Part shown: positions 1 to 6,693 of the stretch, in pieces
How positions within the stretch are numbered: position 1 is the stretch's first letter
Layout of the letters: each line of letters starts with the position of its first letter
NCBI GenBank assembly: GCA_021735105.1
Contig: JAIPHS010000022.1
Location: 1 to 10,784, forward strand
DNA: 10,784 bases
Reading direction: 5' to 3'
Source: Candidatus Omnitrophota bacterium
GTDB taxonomy: Bacteria; Omnitrophota; Gorgyraeia; Duberdicusellales; 4484-171
Notes under the pieces: model-generated
The model's database searches: none
What the model was told of the DNA's origin: nothing
Seen by the model: the letters and a program-made list of their open reading frames with translations, nothing else
Made by a program: the position numbers and the translations under genes

Positions 1-916
1 GTATTGGCCTAAAGCCTTCAGTTAAAATATTTTTTTCAATTGAGGCCACTCTTCCAGGATGCCGCGGAGCAATCAAAAGAGATAAATTATACCTTAGGTA
101 TAACTCCTTATAAATACTTAGAATAAATTTTTCTTCTGGGTTATGGGTGCTAGCTGCCAAAAAAAGATCTTTATTGCCCCATTTTAAAATAGTGCTGTAT
201 TTTTTCTTAATTTCTTCAACAAATTTTTTTTCCGGCCGAATGCTATTAAACTTTAAGTTACCGGTAATCGAAACTTTACCGTGTTCTGCGCCTAAATCAA
301 TAAATCTTTTTTGATATTTTTTATTTTGAACCCCGATACGGCTACAGCCAGATAGAATCTTTTTCATAAATGGCCTGATTGGTTGATACCGCCTGAAAGC
401 TTGATCAGAAATTCTTCCATTGATAATTAGAAAAGGTATATTTTTTTTTCGAAGACGTAAAATAAAATTTGGCCAAAGTTCAGTTTCAGCCGCGATAACT
501 ATAATTGGATTAATTTTTTTTAAAAATCTTTTTATAATAAAAGAAACGTCTAAAGGAAAGTAGATTATTTTTGCAAATTTTTGATATTTTTTAGTAGCTA
601 CGTAGTTTCCGGTTAAAGTTGTTGTAGAAATAACAATCGAATAGTTTAAGCTTTCAACTAATTTATCAACTATCGGCTCAATTAAATGGACTTCCCCTAC
701 ACTCACTGCGTGAATCCAGATAGATTGATTAAGAGCGAATGGAAAAAACCCAATTTTTTTAAATAATGAGCTAACTGTAATCTTTTTTCTTAAAAAATAA
801 AAAGGTAGATAAAAAATAAATCCTATTATAAATAAAAAATCATAAAATAAAGTCCAAAACTCCTTTAAATTTTTAAAAACGCTATTTTTAAAAATCTTAT
901 TGTTTTTTCTTTCCAT
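1..916 (-). CDS. waaA: 3-deoxy-D-manno-octulosonic acid (Kdo) transferase, 3' end cut by window edge
   Basis: Transfers Kdo from CMP-Kdo to lipid A precursor at the inner membrane, an essential step in lipopolysaccharide core synthesis. Translating the minus strand from the ATG at 914-916 gives 305 codons with no stop before the window edge; the family is usually about 420 residues, so roughly the last quarter lies outside. Visible features are a hydrophobic membrane anchor at about residues 23-42, SVGEV at 72-76 (E75 matches the family catalytic glutamate), ETELWPN at 144-150, NGRISD at 166-171, TGNLKFN at 218-224, STHNPEE at 256-262 and APRHPGR at 283-289. Together these are the GT-B glycosyltransferase signatures of WaaA/KdtA. 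No convincing Shine-Dalgarno sequence precedes the ATG. The gene follows xerC after a 37 bp gap that holds two copies of a heptamer. The family call is secure; how many Kdo residues it adds cannot be told from sequence. Confidence 0.93.
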   Translation of the reverse strand, partial: MERKNNKIFKNSVFKNLKEFWTLFYDFLFIIGFIFYLPFYFLRKKITVSSLFKKIGFFPFALNQSIWIHAVSVGEVHLIEPIVDKLVESLNYSIVISTTTLTGNYVATKKYQKFAKIIYFPLDVSFIIKRFLKKINPIIVIAAETELWPNFILRLRKKNIPFLIINGRISDQAFRRYQPIRPFMKKILSGCSRIGVQNKKYQKRFIDLGAEHGKVSITGNLKFNSIRPEKKFVEEIKKKYSTILKWGNKDLFLAASTHNPEEKFILSIYKELYLRYNLSLLIAPRHPGRVASIEKNILTEGFRPI

Positions 917-936
917 AAAATTAATATTTCTCGACC

Positions 937-950
937 TAGGGCTTAGGGCT
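937..950. repeat. Two tandem copies of the heptamer TAGGGCT
   Basis: The 37 bp gap between the xerC stop and the waaA start contains TAGGGCT at 937-943 and again at 944-950, read on the plus strand. Two copies alone could be chance. The same 7 bp period with other units occurs at the topA and dprA 3' ends, which makes it worth recording. Confidence 0.5.
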
Positions 951-953
951 ATT

Positions 954-1835
954 TCATTTAGCTCTCGGATGAGCCTTTTGATACATCTTCTTTAACGAAT
1001 CTAAGCTAACATGAGTATAAATTTGAGTAGTTGAGATACTAGAATGGCCAAGCAGTTCCTGCACGCTTCGTAAATCAGCTCCGTGATTTAGAAGATGAGT
1101 TGCAAAAGAATGACGAAATACATGAGGAGAAACATCTAAAAAAAGAGCAGCATTTTTAATATATTTTGAAAGTATCGATCTTACCCCTCTATCGCCTAAT
1201 GGTTTATTATTTTTATTTAGAAAAAGAGCCCGCCGGCTATCTTCACGGCTTGATAAATACTCCCTAATACTTTCAATTGCTGGTTCACCCAAGGGAAGCA
1301 ACCGCTCTTTTCTTCCCTTTCCAGTAACTTTAACTACACCACCAATTAAATCCAAATTATCTAATTTAACCGAAACCATTTCAGAAACTCTAGCCCCGGT
1401 AGAATAAAGAAATTCTAAAATAGCTTTATCCCGTAATCCCAATAATTTATTTGTATCCGGCAGTTTTAAAATTTTTTCAACCTGATCTTCAGTAAGAAAC
1501 TTCGGCAACGGTTTATCTAGGCGGGGATAAATTAAAGAAGCAGCAGGATTATTTTTTAAAATTCTTTCTCTTAATAAAAATTTAAAAAAACTTTTTAAGG
1601 TTGATATCTTACGGGAAATAGTACGCTTGTTTAACTTTTTCTTGTTTAGGAAGCTTAAAAATTTTCGTAAAATAAAATAGTCAATTTCCTTGATATCAAC
1701 CTCTTCATTGCTTTTTATAAACTTTTTAAATTCCTCCAAATCTTGCCTGTAGTTTTTACAAGTATGAGCTGAATAATTTTTCTCCATCTCAATATAATTC
1801 AAAAACTTATCAATATAATAAGAATAAGGTACCAT
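954..1835 (-). CDS. xerC: Tyrosine recombinase XerC/XerD type
   Basis: A 293-residue site-specific recombinase, the normal length for XerC/XerD, which resolves chromosome dimers at dif near the replication terminus. An N-terminal SAM-like DNA-binding domain (about residues 5-90, with the typical 'FLNYIEMEKNYSAHT' start) is followed by the catalytic domain. The full catalytic set is visible: R149 (in GARVSE), K173 (TGKGRKER), H238 and R241 (HVFRHSFATHLL), H264 (LLGHSSISTTQIYTH) and the nucleophile Y273. The start at 1835 leaves the usual short lead before the core-binding domain; M17 is the only other early Met and would cut into it. The Shine-Dalgarno sequence is weak. It lies downstream of topA and dprA, an order shared by many bacteria, which favours housekeeping XerC over a phage integrase. 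XerC and XerD cannot be separated firmly from this alone, and no dif site was seen nearby. Confidence 0.9.
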   Translation of the reverse strand: MVPYSYYIDKFLNYIEMEKNYSAHTCKNYRQDLEEFKKFIKSNEEVDIKEIDYFILRKFLSFLNKKKLNKRTISRKISTLKSFFKFLLRERILKNNPAASLIYPRLDKPLPKFLTEDQVEKILKLPDTNKLLGLRDKAILEFLYSTGARVSEMVSVKLDNLDLIGGVVKVTGKGRKERLLPLGEPAIESIREYLSSREDSRRALFLNKNNKPLGDRGVRSILSKYIKNAALFLDVSPHVFRHSFATHLLNHGADLRSVQELLGHSSISTTQIYTHVSLDSLKKMYQKAHPRAK

Positions 1836-1855
1836 AGCTACTTAAACCACCGCTC

Positions 1856-1937
1856 CGATAGACGGCCGCTTCGTCCTTCGATGCTACTCAGGACTCGGCC
1901 TGAGCGAAGTCGAAGGCCTTCGCTAAGACGATAGACG
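1856..1937. repeat. Intergenic palindrome cluster bounded by a 9 bp direct repeat
   Basis: Most of the 108 bp xerC-topA gap is taken up by inverted repeats. CTTCGA (1876-1881) and CTCAGG (1887-1892) pair with CCTGAG (1899-1904) and TCGAAG (1910-1915) around a 6 nt loop, with a 5x5 internal loop. Overlapping this is a perfect 12 bp palindrome, CGAAGGCCTTCG, at 1911-1922. The unit is bounded by identical 9-mers CGATAGACG at 1856-1864 and 1929-1937. The CTTCG.CTCAGG / CCTGAGCGAAGTCGAAG theme resembles REP-like palindromes I recall from many environmental bacterial genomes. The region is more GC-rich than its surroundings. It may be a small mobile palindromic repeat; no T-tract follows the stem, so a classic intrinsic terminator is unlikely. 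Confidence 0.6.
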
Positions 1938-1943
1938 AAAGTA

Positions 1944-3968
1944 TTAAACGTCCCTCGTCCCTCGTCCTTCGTCCCTCGGTGCTTTCTGTCTGTCGCTAGA
2001 TTTATCTTTTTCTTTGCTTTCTTTAGGGTTTTCCTTGAGTTGATCAAGATTCCTGATTGTATACCGGCACTCAGGAAAATTAGTACACCCATAAAAGGTT
2101 TGTCCCCGCCTATTCCTCCGCTGTAAAAGCTCGCCTTTACCACAGTCTGGGCATTTAATGCCAGTGGTTATACTCTCGGCGTAACGACAGCTGGGAAAAT
2201 TTTCACAACTTAAAAATTTACCTTTTCTTGACCATTTAATAACTAATCTGCCTCCACAGTGAGGACATTTTTTATCTGAGTAAACGACTTCTTTCTTTAT
2301 TGTCTTTGATACTTTTTGAACCTGTTCTTGAAAGTCTGGATAAAAATCTTTAAGTATCTGGCTCCAAACTACCTCGCCCTCTTCTACCTTATCAAGCTTT
2401 GTTTCCATATCAGCCGTAAACCCATAATCCATGATTTGTTTAAAATGTTTTATTAAAAATTCAGCAACCTTAACTCCTAAATCAGTTGGACATAAATAGC
2501 TCTTTTCTCTTCTTACATAATTTCTTCTTAATAAGGTAAAAATAGTAGGAGCATAGGTAGAAGGCCTTCCAATGCCTTTTTCTTCTAATATTTTTATCAA
2601 AGAAGCATCATTATACCTGGCCGGGGGCTTAGTAGAATGTTTTTTTACCTCTAAAGCCTTTAAGTTAAGTTTATCACCCTTGGCAAAATCCGGCAAATAT
2701 AAGCTTTGATCTTGTGGATAAAGTTTTAAAAACCCAGAAAAAACTAACTTTTTATCTTCAGCTGAAAATAATCCTTGGCCGGCTTTAATCTCTATCTTTG
2801 TATTTTCAAAAACAGCTTCAGTCATAAATGACGCAGTAAATCTGCGCCAAATCAACTGATAAAGCCTGAATTGATCTTTAGTAAGATATTGGCCAACATT
2901 ATCAGGTTTTCTCCTAACATCGGTCGGCCTTATTGCTTCGTGAGCTAATTGAGCCCCTTTTTTATTCTTGCGCTTATAAGCTTTTTTTAATAAATACTCC
3001 TTACCGAATTCAGTTTCAATAAAATTAACAGCAACATCTTTAGCCTTTTGACTGACTGCAAATGAATCGGTTCGCATATAAGTTATTAAACCGATATTTT
3101 CTCCGTTTAAGGTTATCCCCTCATATAATTGTTGAGCAACCACCATTGTCTTTTGCGCCGAAAAACGTAATTTATTAAATGCTTCTTGCTGCAAGGAAGA
3201 TGTTATGTGAGGGGGCTGAGTTTTCCGTCTATTTTTTTTCTTCAATATAGCAGTGATAAAAAAGTCTTGATCAGCTAATTGCTGTCTGCACTTATCAGCT
3301 TCTTGCTTATCTTTAAATACACTTTTTTTACCTTGATATTTTTTCAATTTAGCACTAAAATTAACCTCTTTATAGCTAAGATCTGCATCTAGGCTATAAG
3401 TAATTTTGGGAATAAATTTCTTTACCTCTTTTTCCTTTTCAACAATAAAACGCAAGGCAACTGATTGAACTCGGCCGGCAGAAAGGCCTCGAACAATTTT
3501 TTTCCATAAAAGAGGTGAGAGTCGATAGCCCACCACTCTATCTAAAACCCTTCTTGCCATCTGAGCTTTAACTTTTTTTAAATCAAGCTGGCCGGGATCA
3601 GTTAAAGCTTCTCCAATAGCACCTTTGGTAATTTCATGAAAAATTATCCGATAAAATTTTTTATCTTTATTTTTTAACTTTTCCTTTATGTGCCAGCTAA
3701 TAGCCTCCCCTTCCCGATCAGGATCAGTAGCTAAATAAATTGCTTCTTTATTCTTAGCTTTTTTTTTAAGTTCGGAAATAATTTTTTTCTTACCGGGTAA
3801 AACAGTATAAAGAGGTTGAAAATCTCCTTTTACGTCTACAGCAAGTTTACTGGAAGGAAGATCTACTATATGTCCTTTTGAAGATGAGATCTCATAATCT
3901 TTGCTCAAAAAAGAGGAAAGAGTTCTTGCCTTAGTTGGAGATTCTACAATAATCAAGTATTTACTCAT
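1944..3968 (-). CDS. topA: DNA topoisomerase I (type IA)
   Basis: Relaxes negative supercoils by cutting one strand and joining transiently through a 5'-phosphotyrosine. The 674-residue protein opens with a Toprim domain (IVESPTKA at 7-14, E9; TDPDREGE at 81-88 with acidic D82, D84 and E86 for Mg2+). The catalytic Y297 lies in GLITYMRTDS (293-302). Two C-terminal C4 zinc modules follow: C568/C571/C588/C594 and C606/C609/C628/C634. After the second zinc module comes a lysine-rich tail of about 38 residues that looks disordered. Its last residues (about 663-673) are encoded by a GAGGGAC-type heptamer array, so the tail end is probably not functional sequence. The ATG at 3966-3968 starts directly at the Toprim strand, so it is the right start, although no Shine-Dalgarno sequence is visible. 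The gene lies between dprA (63 bp gap) and xerC (108 bp gap). Confidence 0.97.
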   Translation of the reverse strand: MSKYLIIVESPTKARTLSSFLSKDYEISSSKGHIVDLPSSKLAVDVKGDFQPLYTVLPGKKKIISELKKKAKNKEAIYLATDPDREGEAISWHIKEKLKNKDKKFYRIIFHEITKGAIGEALTDPGQLDLKKVKAQMARRVLDRVVGYRLSPLLWKKIVRGLSAGRVQSVALRFIVEKEKEVKKFIPKITYSLDADLSYKEVNFSAKLKKYQGKKSVFKDKQEADKCRQQLADQDFFITAILKKKNRRKTQPPHITSSLQQEAFNKLRFSAQKTMVVAQQLYEGITLNGENIGLITYMRTDSFAVSQKAKDVAVNFIETEFGKEYLLKKAYKRKNKKGAQLAHEAIRPTDVRRKPDNVGQYLTKDQFRLYQLIWRRFTASFMTEAVFENTKIEIKAGQGLFSAEDKKLVFSGFLKLYPQDQSLYLPDFAKGDKLNLKALEVKKHSTKPPARYNDASLIKILEEKGIGRPSTYAPTIFTLLRRNYVRREKSYLCPTDLGVKVAEFLIKHFKQIMDYGFTADMETKLDKVEEGEVVWSQILKDFYPDFQEQVQKVSKTIKKEVVYSDKKCPHCGGRLVIKWSRKGKFLSCENFPSCRYAESITTGIKCPDCGKGELLQRRNRRGQTFYGCTNFPECRYTIRNLDQLKENPKESKEKDKSSDRQKAPRDEGRGTRDV
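1950..1977. repeat. Heptamer tandem array (GTCCCTC)4 overlapping the topA 3' end
   Basis: Four head-to-tail 7 bp units lie at 1950-1956, 1957-1963, 1964-1970 (one C to T change) and 1971-1977; on the coding strand the unit is GAGGGAC. The array lies inside topA just before its stop codon (1944-1946) and encodes an Arg/Gly/Asp/Glu-rich stretch, RDEGRGTRD. Seven is not a multiple of three, so adding or losing a unit would shift the frame and change where TopA ends. Confidence 0.9.
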
Positions 3969-4014
3969 GTTTAACCACGTTTTAGCGTTTTAACTTTGGA
4001 CCTTTAACAGTATC

Positions 4015-4056
4015 CCTTTAACCTTTAACCTTTAACCTTGAACCTTTATCCTTGAT
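4015..4056. repeat. Heptamer tandem array (CCTTTAA-type, six units) overlapping the dprA 3' end
   Basis: Six contiguous 7 bp units read CCTTTAA three times (4015-4035), then CCTTGAA, CCTTTAT and CCTTGAT (to 4056). One more CCTTTAA lies at 4001-4007. The array spans the dprA stop codon (4032-4034) and fills much of the 63 bp dprA-topA gap. The units grow less perfect towards the dprA coding sequence, as expected if older copies have drifted. The rest of the gap (3969-4000) is AT-rich with degenerate copies of a GTTAAAA-like unit, and I see no clear promoter in it. Confidence 0.88.
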
Positions 4057-4916
4057 AAATTTATTTCCTCCAGTATATCCTCTATTGAATCAACCAGCTT
4101 AGCGCCTTCTTTGATTAAAGAATTCGGCCCCTTGCTTTGGAATTTATCAATATCGCCCGGCAAAGCAAATACTTCCCGATTCTGCCCAACAGCAAAATTT
4201 GCTGTGATTAAAGCACCACTGCGCTGAGCAGCTTCAGCCACTACCACCCCTTTAGATAAACCGCTAATGATCCTATTGCGCCGCGGAAAGTTAGAAGCTA
4301 AAGGTGCGGCCTCTATTGGATACTCGGAAACCAGCAAGCCTTCTTTTGCAATTGATTCAGCTAATCTTTTATTTTGACGCGGATAAATATAGTTTAATCC
4401 GCTTCCAAGCACTGCTGTTGTAGTTCCACCAGCCTTAAGCGCGCCTTTATGAGCTGAGGTATCTATCCCCAAAGCTAAACCGGAAACTATATTTACACCT
4501 AATGAACTAAGTTTATAAGAAAAATTAAAGGCGGTTTCTTTTCCATAATTAGTAGGGGTCCGCGTTCCCACAATAGCAACTGATTCCTTACCTAAAAGCT
4601 TTATATTTCCTTTTAGGTATAAGACTAAAGGCGGTGAGCTTATTTCTTTTAGATAATAAGGATAATCCGAGTCGAAAAGGTCTACAACTTTTAACTTATA
4701 TCTTTCTATTAATTTTAATTCGTTTTCTAAAAGAGTTGAGTTTTTTAATGAAATTATTTTATCAATATCTTTTTTTCCTAAAAAAGAAAAATTTCTAAAA
4801 TTCGAGTCTTTTAATTTTAAAATATTATCTAAATCAGGTAAATACTCAATTATTTTCTTAACTTTGGCAGGCCCAATCCCGGCTAGATTCAATAATATAG
4901 AGCTTTTCTTAGCCAT
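4032..4916 (-). CDS. dprA: DNA processing protein DprA (short form)
   Basis: DprA/Smf binds incoming single-stranded DNA during natural transformation and loads RecA; homologues occur in most bacteria, competent or not. The 294-residue product has an N-terminal helix-hairpin-helix-like segment (LAGIGPAKVKK, 11-21), then the extended Rossmann fold of the family: GTRTPTNYG at 117-125, SGLALGIDTSAHKGAL at 145-160, GSGLNYIYPRQN at 171-182, FPRRNRIISGLS at 210-221 and GALITANFA at 234-242. It stops soon after the Rossmann domain, so the C-terminal winged-helix (DML1-like) domain of many DprA proteins is absent. The last residues (about 288-294) come from the heptamer array. The start overlaps the aroK stop by 8 bp (ATGGCTAA), which suggests translational coupling, in line with the lack of its own clear Shine-Dalgarno sequence. 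topA follows, a common pairing. Confidence 0.94.
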   Translation of the reverse strand: MAKKSSILLNLAGIGPAKVKKIIEYLPDLDNILKLKDSNFRNFSFLGKKDIDKIISLKNSTLLENELKLIERYKLKVVDLFDSDYPYYLKEISSPPLVLYLKGNIKLLGKESVAIVGTRTPTNYGKETAFNFSYKLSSLGVNIVSGLALGIDTSAHKGALKAGGTTTAVLGSGLNYIYPRQNKRLAESIAKEGLLVSEYPIEAAPLASNFPRRNRIISGLSKGVVVAEAAQRSGALITANFAVGQNREVFALPGDIDKFQSKGPNSLIKEGAKLVDSIEDILEEINLSRIKVQG

Positions 4917-5415
4917 TTTCTAACAAATTTAAAATATAATCAGCAACATCTAAAACACAGAGATTGTCTGTGTCTATTCTTGTACCTGCTTTTTTATAAA
5001 AAGGCTTTCTAGCTTCTAAAAGCTCTTTTATTTTTCCTAAAGGATCTGCTCCATTTAAAAGAGGCCTATGGTCAGACTCTTTAACCCTTTCAAAAATAGA
5101 ATTTGGCGAAGCAGAAAGAGAAAACACATAACCAGTATTTTGTAAAATGTCCAAATTATCTTGATTACAAACGGCCCCTCCCCCGCAGCTGACAACTAAA
5201 TCTGATTGAGAAGATAACTTTTTTAACAATTGATTTTCTAATTTACGAAAGTAATCTTGGCCATTTTCCGCAAAGATATCCTTAATTTTTTTGTTTTCTC
5301 GCTTTTCTATTAATTGGTCCATTTCAACAAATCTTTTTGAGAGCTTATCTGCTAAGACTTTACCCACAGCAGTTTTTCCTGTACCCATAAACCCCACTAA
5401 ATATATGTTTTTCAT
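4909..5415 (-). CDS. aroK: Shikimate kinase
   Basis: Phosphorylates shikimate with ATP, the fifth step of the chorismate pathway to aromatic amino acids, in the cytoplasm. The 168-residue length is typical. The Walker A motif GFMGTGKT lies at 8-15 with K14. D33 (EMDQLIE), R57 (FRKLE) and G78-G80 (SCGGGAV) match the shikimate-binding positions. R117 (DHRPLL) is in the lid and R136 (EARKPFY) matches a conserved substrate or nucleotide contact. The start is supported by an AAGGAT Shine-Dalgarno sequence 7 nt upstream and by the P-loop lying at the very N-terminus, as the family requires. It is the first gene after a 101 bp gap that holds a possible promoter, and it overlaps dprA by 8 bp. No other aromatic-pathway gene is in the window. 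Confidence 0.95.
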   Translation of the reverse strand: MKNIYLVGFMGTGKTAVGKVLADKLSKRFVEMDQLIEKRENKKIKDIFAENGQDYFRKLENQLLKKLSSQSDLVVSCGGGAVCNQDNLDILQNTGYVFSLSASPNSIFERVKESDHRPLLNGADPLGKIKELLEARKPFYKKAGTRIDTDNLCVLDVADYILNLLENG

Positions 5416-5422
5416 AAAAAAT

Positions 5423-5428
5423 ATCCTT
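5423..5428 (-). promoter_or_regulatory. Shine-Dalgarno site of aroK (AAGGAT)
   Basis: On the coding strand AAGGAT lies 7 nt before the ATG at 5413-5415, a good spacing, and fixes the aroK start. Confidence 0.7.
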
Positions 5429-5432
5429 ATCT

Positions 5433-5509
5433 ACGAATTTACTAATCTGTACGAATTTACGAATAGTATAATATTTATTCGTATATTCGCAAAAGATTCG
5501 TACATTCGC
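5433..5509. repeat. Long imperfect hairpin built from TACGAATT-like octamers
   Basis: TACGAATT-type 8-mers occur on the plus strand at 5432-5439, 5440-5447 (variant), 5450-5457 and 5458-5465. Reverse-complement versions (TATTCGTA, TATTCGCA, then ATTCGTA and CATTCGC) fill 5476-5509. The inner arms 5450-5465 and 5476-5491 match at 14 of 16 positions around a 10 nt loop. The outer arms 5433-5449 and 5492-5509 match at about 13 of 17 with a one-base offset. The hairpin begins 7 nt beyond the acyl-CoA dehydrogenase stop, so it could end or protect the 3' end of that operon's transcript. There is no T-run straight after it in either direction. Confidence 0.7.
5465..5492 (-). promoter_or_regulatory. 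Possible sigma70-type promoter for aroK-dprA
   Basis: On the minus strand TTGCGA (plus 5487-5492; 4 of 6 to TTGACA) and TATACT (plus 5465-5470; 5 of 6 to TATAAT) are 16 bp apart. The -10 hexamer ends about 50 nt before the aroK ATG. The site lies within the loop and arm of the octamer hairpin. In such AT-rich DNA matches like this arise by chance, so this is a weak call. It rests partly on this being the widest gap upstream of aroK and a natural operon boundary. Confidence 0.35.
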
Positions 5510-5516
5510 TGATAAT

Positions 5517-6680
5517 TTATTTGGCGTACTTTTTGATCAAATTTAAAGCTATAATATCTTTTTGTATCTGATTTGTTCCTTCGTAAATTTGAGTAATTTT
5601 AGCATCGCGCATAAACTTTTCCACCGGATACTCCTTCATATAACCATAACCGCCATAAATCTGAACAGCATCAGTTGTAACCTCCATAGCAACATCTGAC
5701 GCAAAAAGCTTAGCAGCTGCTGAAGCGCCTCCTACAGACTTTAGGCCCCTGTCAACCATTGAAGCAGTAGAATAAACAAGACATCTTGCAGCTTCAATTT
5801 TTGTGCCCATGTCAGCAAGCATCCATTGAATACCTTGAAATGAAGTTATTGGTTGATCAAATTGTATACGTTGATGAGCATATTTGGTAGCTGCCTCCAG
5901 CGCGCCTTGAGCAATCCCTACAGCCTGAGCCGCAACTCCCGGCCTTGATTGGTCAAAAGTCTTCATAGTCGCAATAAAACCAAGGCCTTCTTTTTGCCCC
6001 AGGAGATTAGCTGCAGGAACCTTGACATCATCAAAAATTAATTCGCCGGTAGATGAAGCGCGAATTCCTAATTTTTCTTCTTTTTTCCCAAAATTAAAAC
6101 CCTCGGCGCCTTTCTCTACAATAAAAGCAGACATTCCGCGAGCTCCTCTTTTTTTATTGGTTGCTGCAATGACAGTATAAACATCAGCATCACCGCCATT
6201 GGTGATAAAATGTTTTGTCCCATTTAAAATATAAGAATCTCCTTTTAGCTTTGCGGTAGTTTTCACTGCAGAAGCATCAGAACCAGCTTCGGGCTCAGTT
6301 AAAGCAAAAGCAGCTAATTTTTCTCCGGAAGCAATGCTGGGTAAATATTTTTTCTTTTGTTCTTCTGTACCAAACAAAAGTATAGGAAACATCCCTAAGA
6401 AAGATGCGGCATAAGAAGCCGCTACCCCTCCGTCAACCCGAGAAATTTCTTCCGTAGCTATACACAAATCCATAAGGCCGGTCCCCATTCCTCCATATTC
6501 AGTAGGAATACATAAAGAAAATAAATCTGATTGGGCTAAAGTCTTCATGATTTGAGCCGGGAACTCTTCTTTTTCATCCATCTGGCTCGAAAATGGTTTA
6601 ATTTTTTTTTCAGCTATTTGGCGAACCAACTCCCTTAACATTTTTTGTTCTTCAGTTAGGTTGTGGTCTACAAGAAACAT
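5517..6680 (-). CDS. Acyl-CoA dehydrogenase, probably short-chain (butyryl-CoA type)
   Basis: A cytoplasmic FAD enzyme that forms the trans-2,3 double bond of acyl-CoA and passes electrons to electron-transfer flavoprotein. Its 387 residues are the usual length. It has the three-domain family pattern with both family signatures: ALTEPEAGSDAS at 126-137 and the C-terminal stretch IYGGYGYMKEYPVEKFMRD at 341-359. E367 in IYEGT is at the catalytic-base position of the short/branched-chain and butyryl-CoA subgroup. The start is fixed by a near-perfect Shine-Dalgarno sequence (AAAGGAGGGT) 5 nt upstream. It follows the acetyltransferase gene by 11 bp and ends the operon. No ETF, thiolase, hydratase or hydroxyacyl-CoA dehydrogenase gene is nearby, so its substrate and direction (oxidation, or reduction in a fermentative route) stay open. 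Confidence 0.93.
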   Translation of the reverse strand: MFLVDHNLTEEQKMLRELVRQIAEKKIKPFSSQMDEKEEFPAQIMKTLAQSDLFSLCIPTEYGGMGTGLMDLCIATEEISRVDGGVAASYAASFLGMFPILLFGTEEQKKKYLPSIASGEKLAAFALTEPEAGSDASAVKTTAKLKGDSYILNGTKHFITNGGDADVYTVIAATNKKRGARGMSAFIVEKGAEGFNFGKKEEKLGIRASSTGELIFDDVKVPAANLLGQKEGLGFIATMKTFDQSRPGVAAQAVGIAQGALEAATKYAHQRIQFDQPITSFQGIQWMLADMGTKIEAARCLVYSTASMVDRGLKSVGGASAAAKLFASDVAMEVTTDAVQIYGGYGYMKEYPVEKFMRDAKITQIYEGTNQIQKDIIALNLIKKYAK

Positions 6681-6683
6681 ATT

Positions 6684-6693
6684 ACCCTCCTTT
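6684..6693 (-). promoter_or_regulatory. Strong Shine-Dalgarno site of the acyl-CoA dehydrogenase gene
   Basis: AAAGGAGGGT on the coding strand overlaps the stop codon of the upstream acetyltransferase gene (TAA, 6692-6694) and lies 5 nt from the ATG. Most other genes in this operon lack such a site, so this gene may be translated at a higher rate and independently. Confidence 0.8.

Noticed and set aside
954..1835. Phage or integron integrase marking a mobile island
   Set aside because: The protein is of XerC/D type and size, next to topA and dprA as in ordinary chromosomes, with no attachment site or cargo genes.
1876..1915. Intrinsic terminator after topA
   Set aside because: The stem has a 5x5 internal loop and no T-tract follows it on the transcribed strand.
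1836..1943. dif site for XerC
   Set aside because: The palindromes near xerC do not show the two 11 bp Xer arms around a 6 bp centre, and dif is usually far from xerC.
1838..2143. 101-codon minus-strand open frame overlapping the topA 3' end
   Set aside because: It lies in another frame of topA and runs through the repeat and palindrome region. Its residues look like translated repeats, with no family match I recognise and no ribosome binding site.
1950..4056. CRISPR-like arrays
   Set aside because: The repeats are 7 bp head-to-tail units with no spacers and no cas genes nearby.
5291..5512. Plus-strand open frame opposite aroK and the octamer hairpin
   Set aside because: Antisense shadow of aroK extended through an AT-rich repeat; no start signal or domain.
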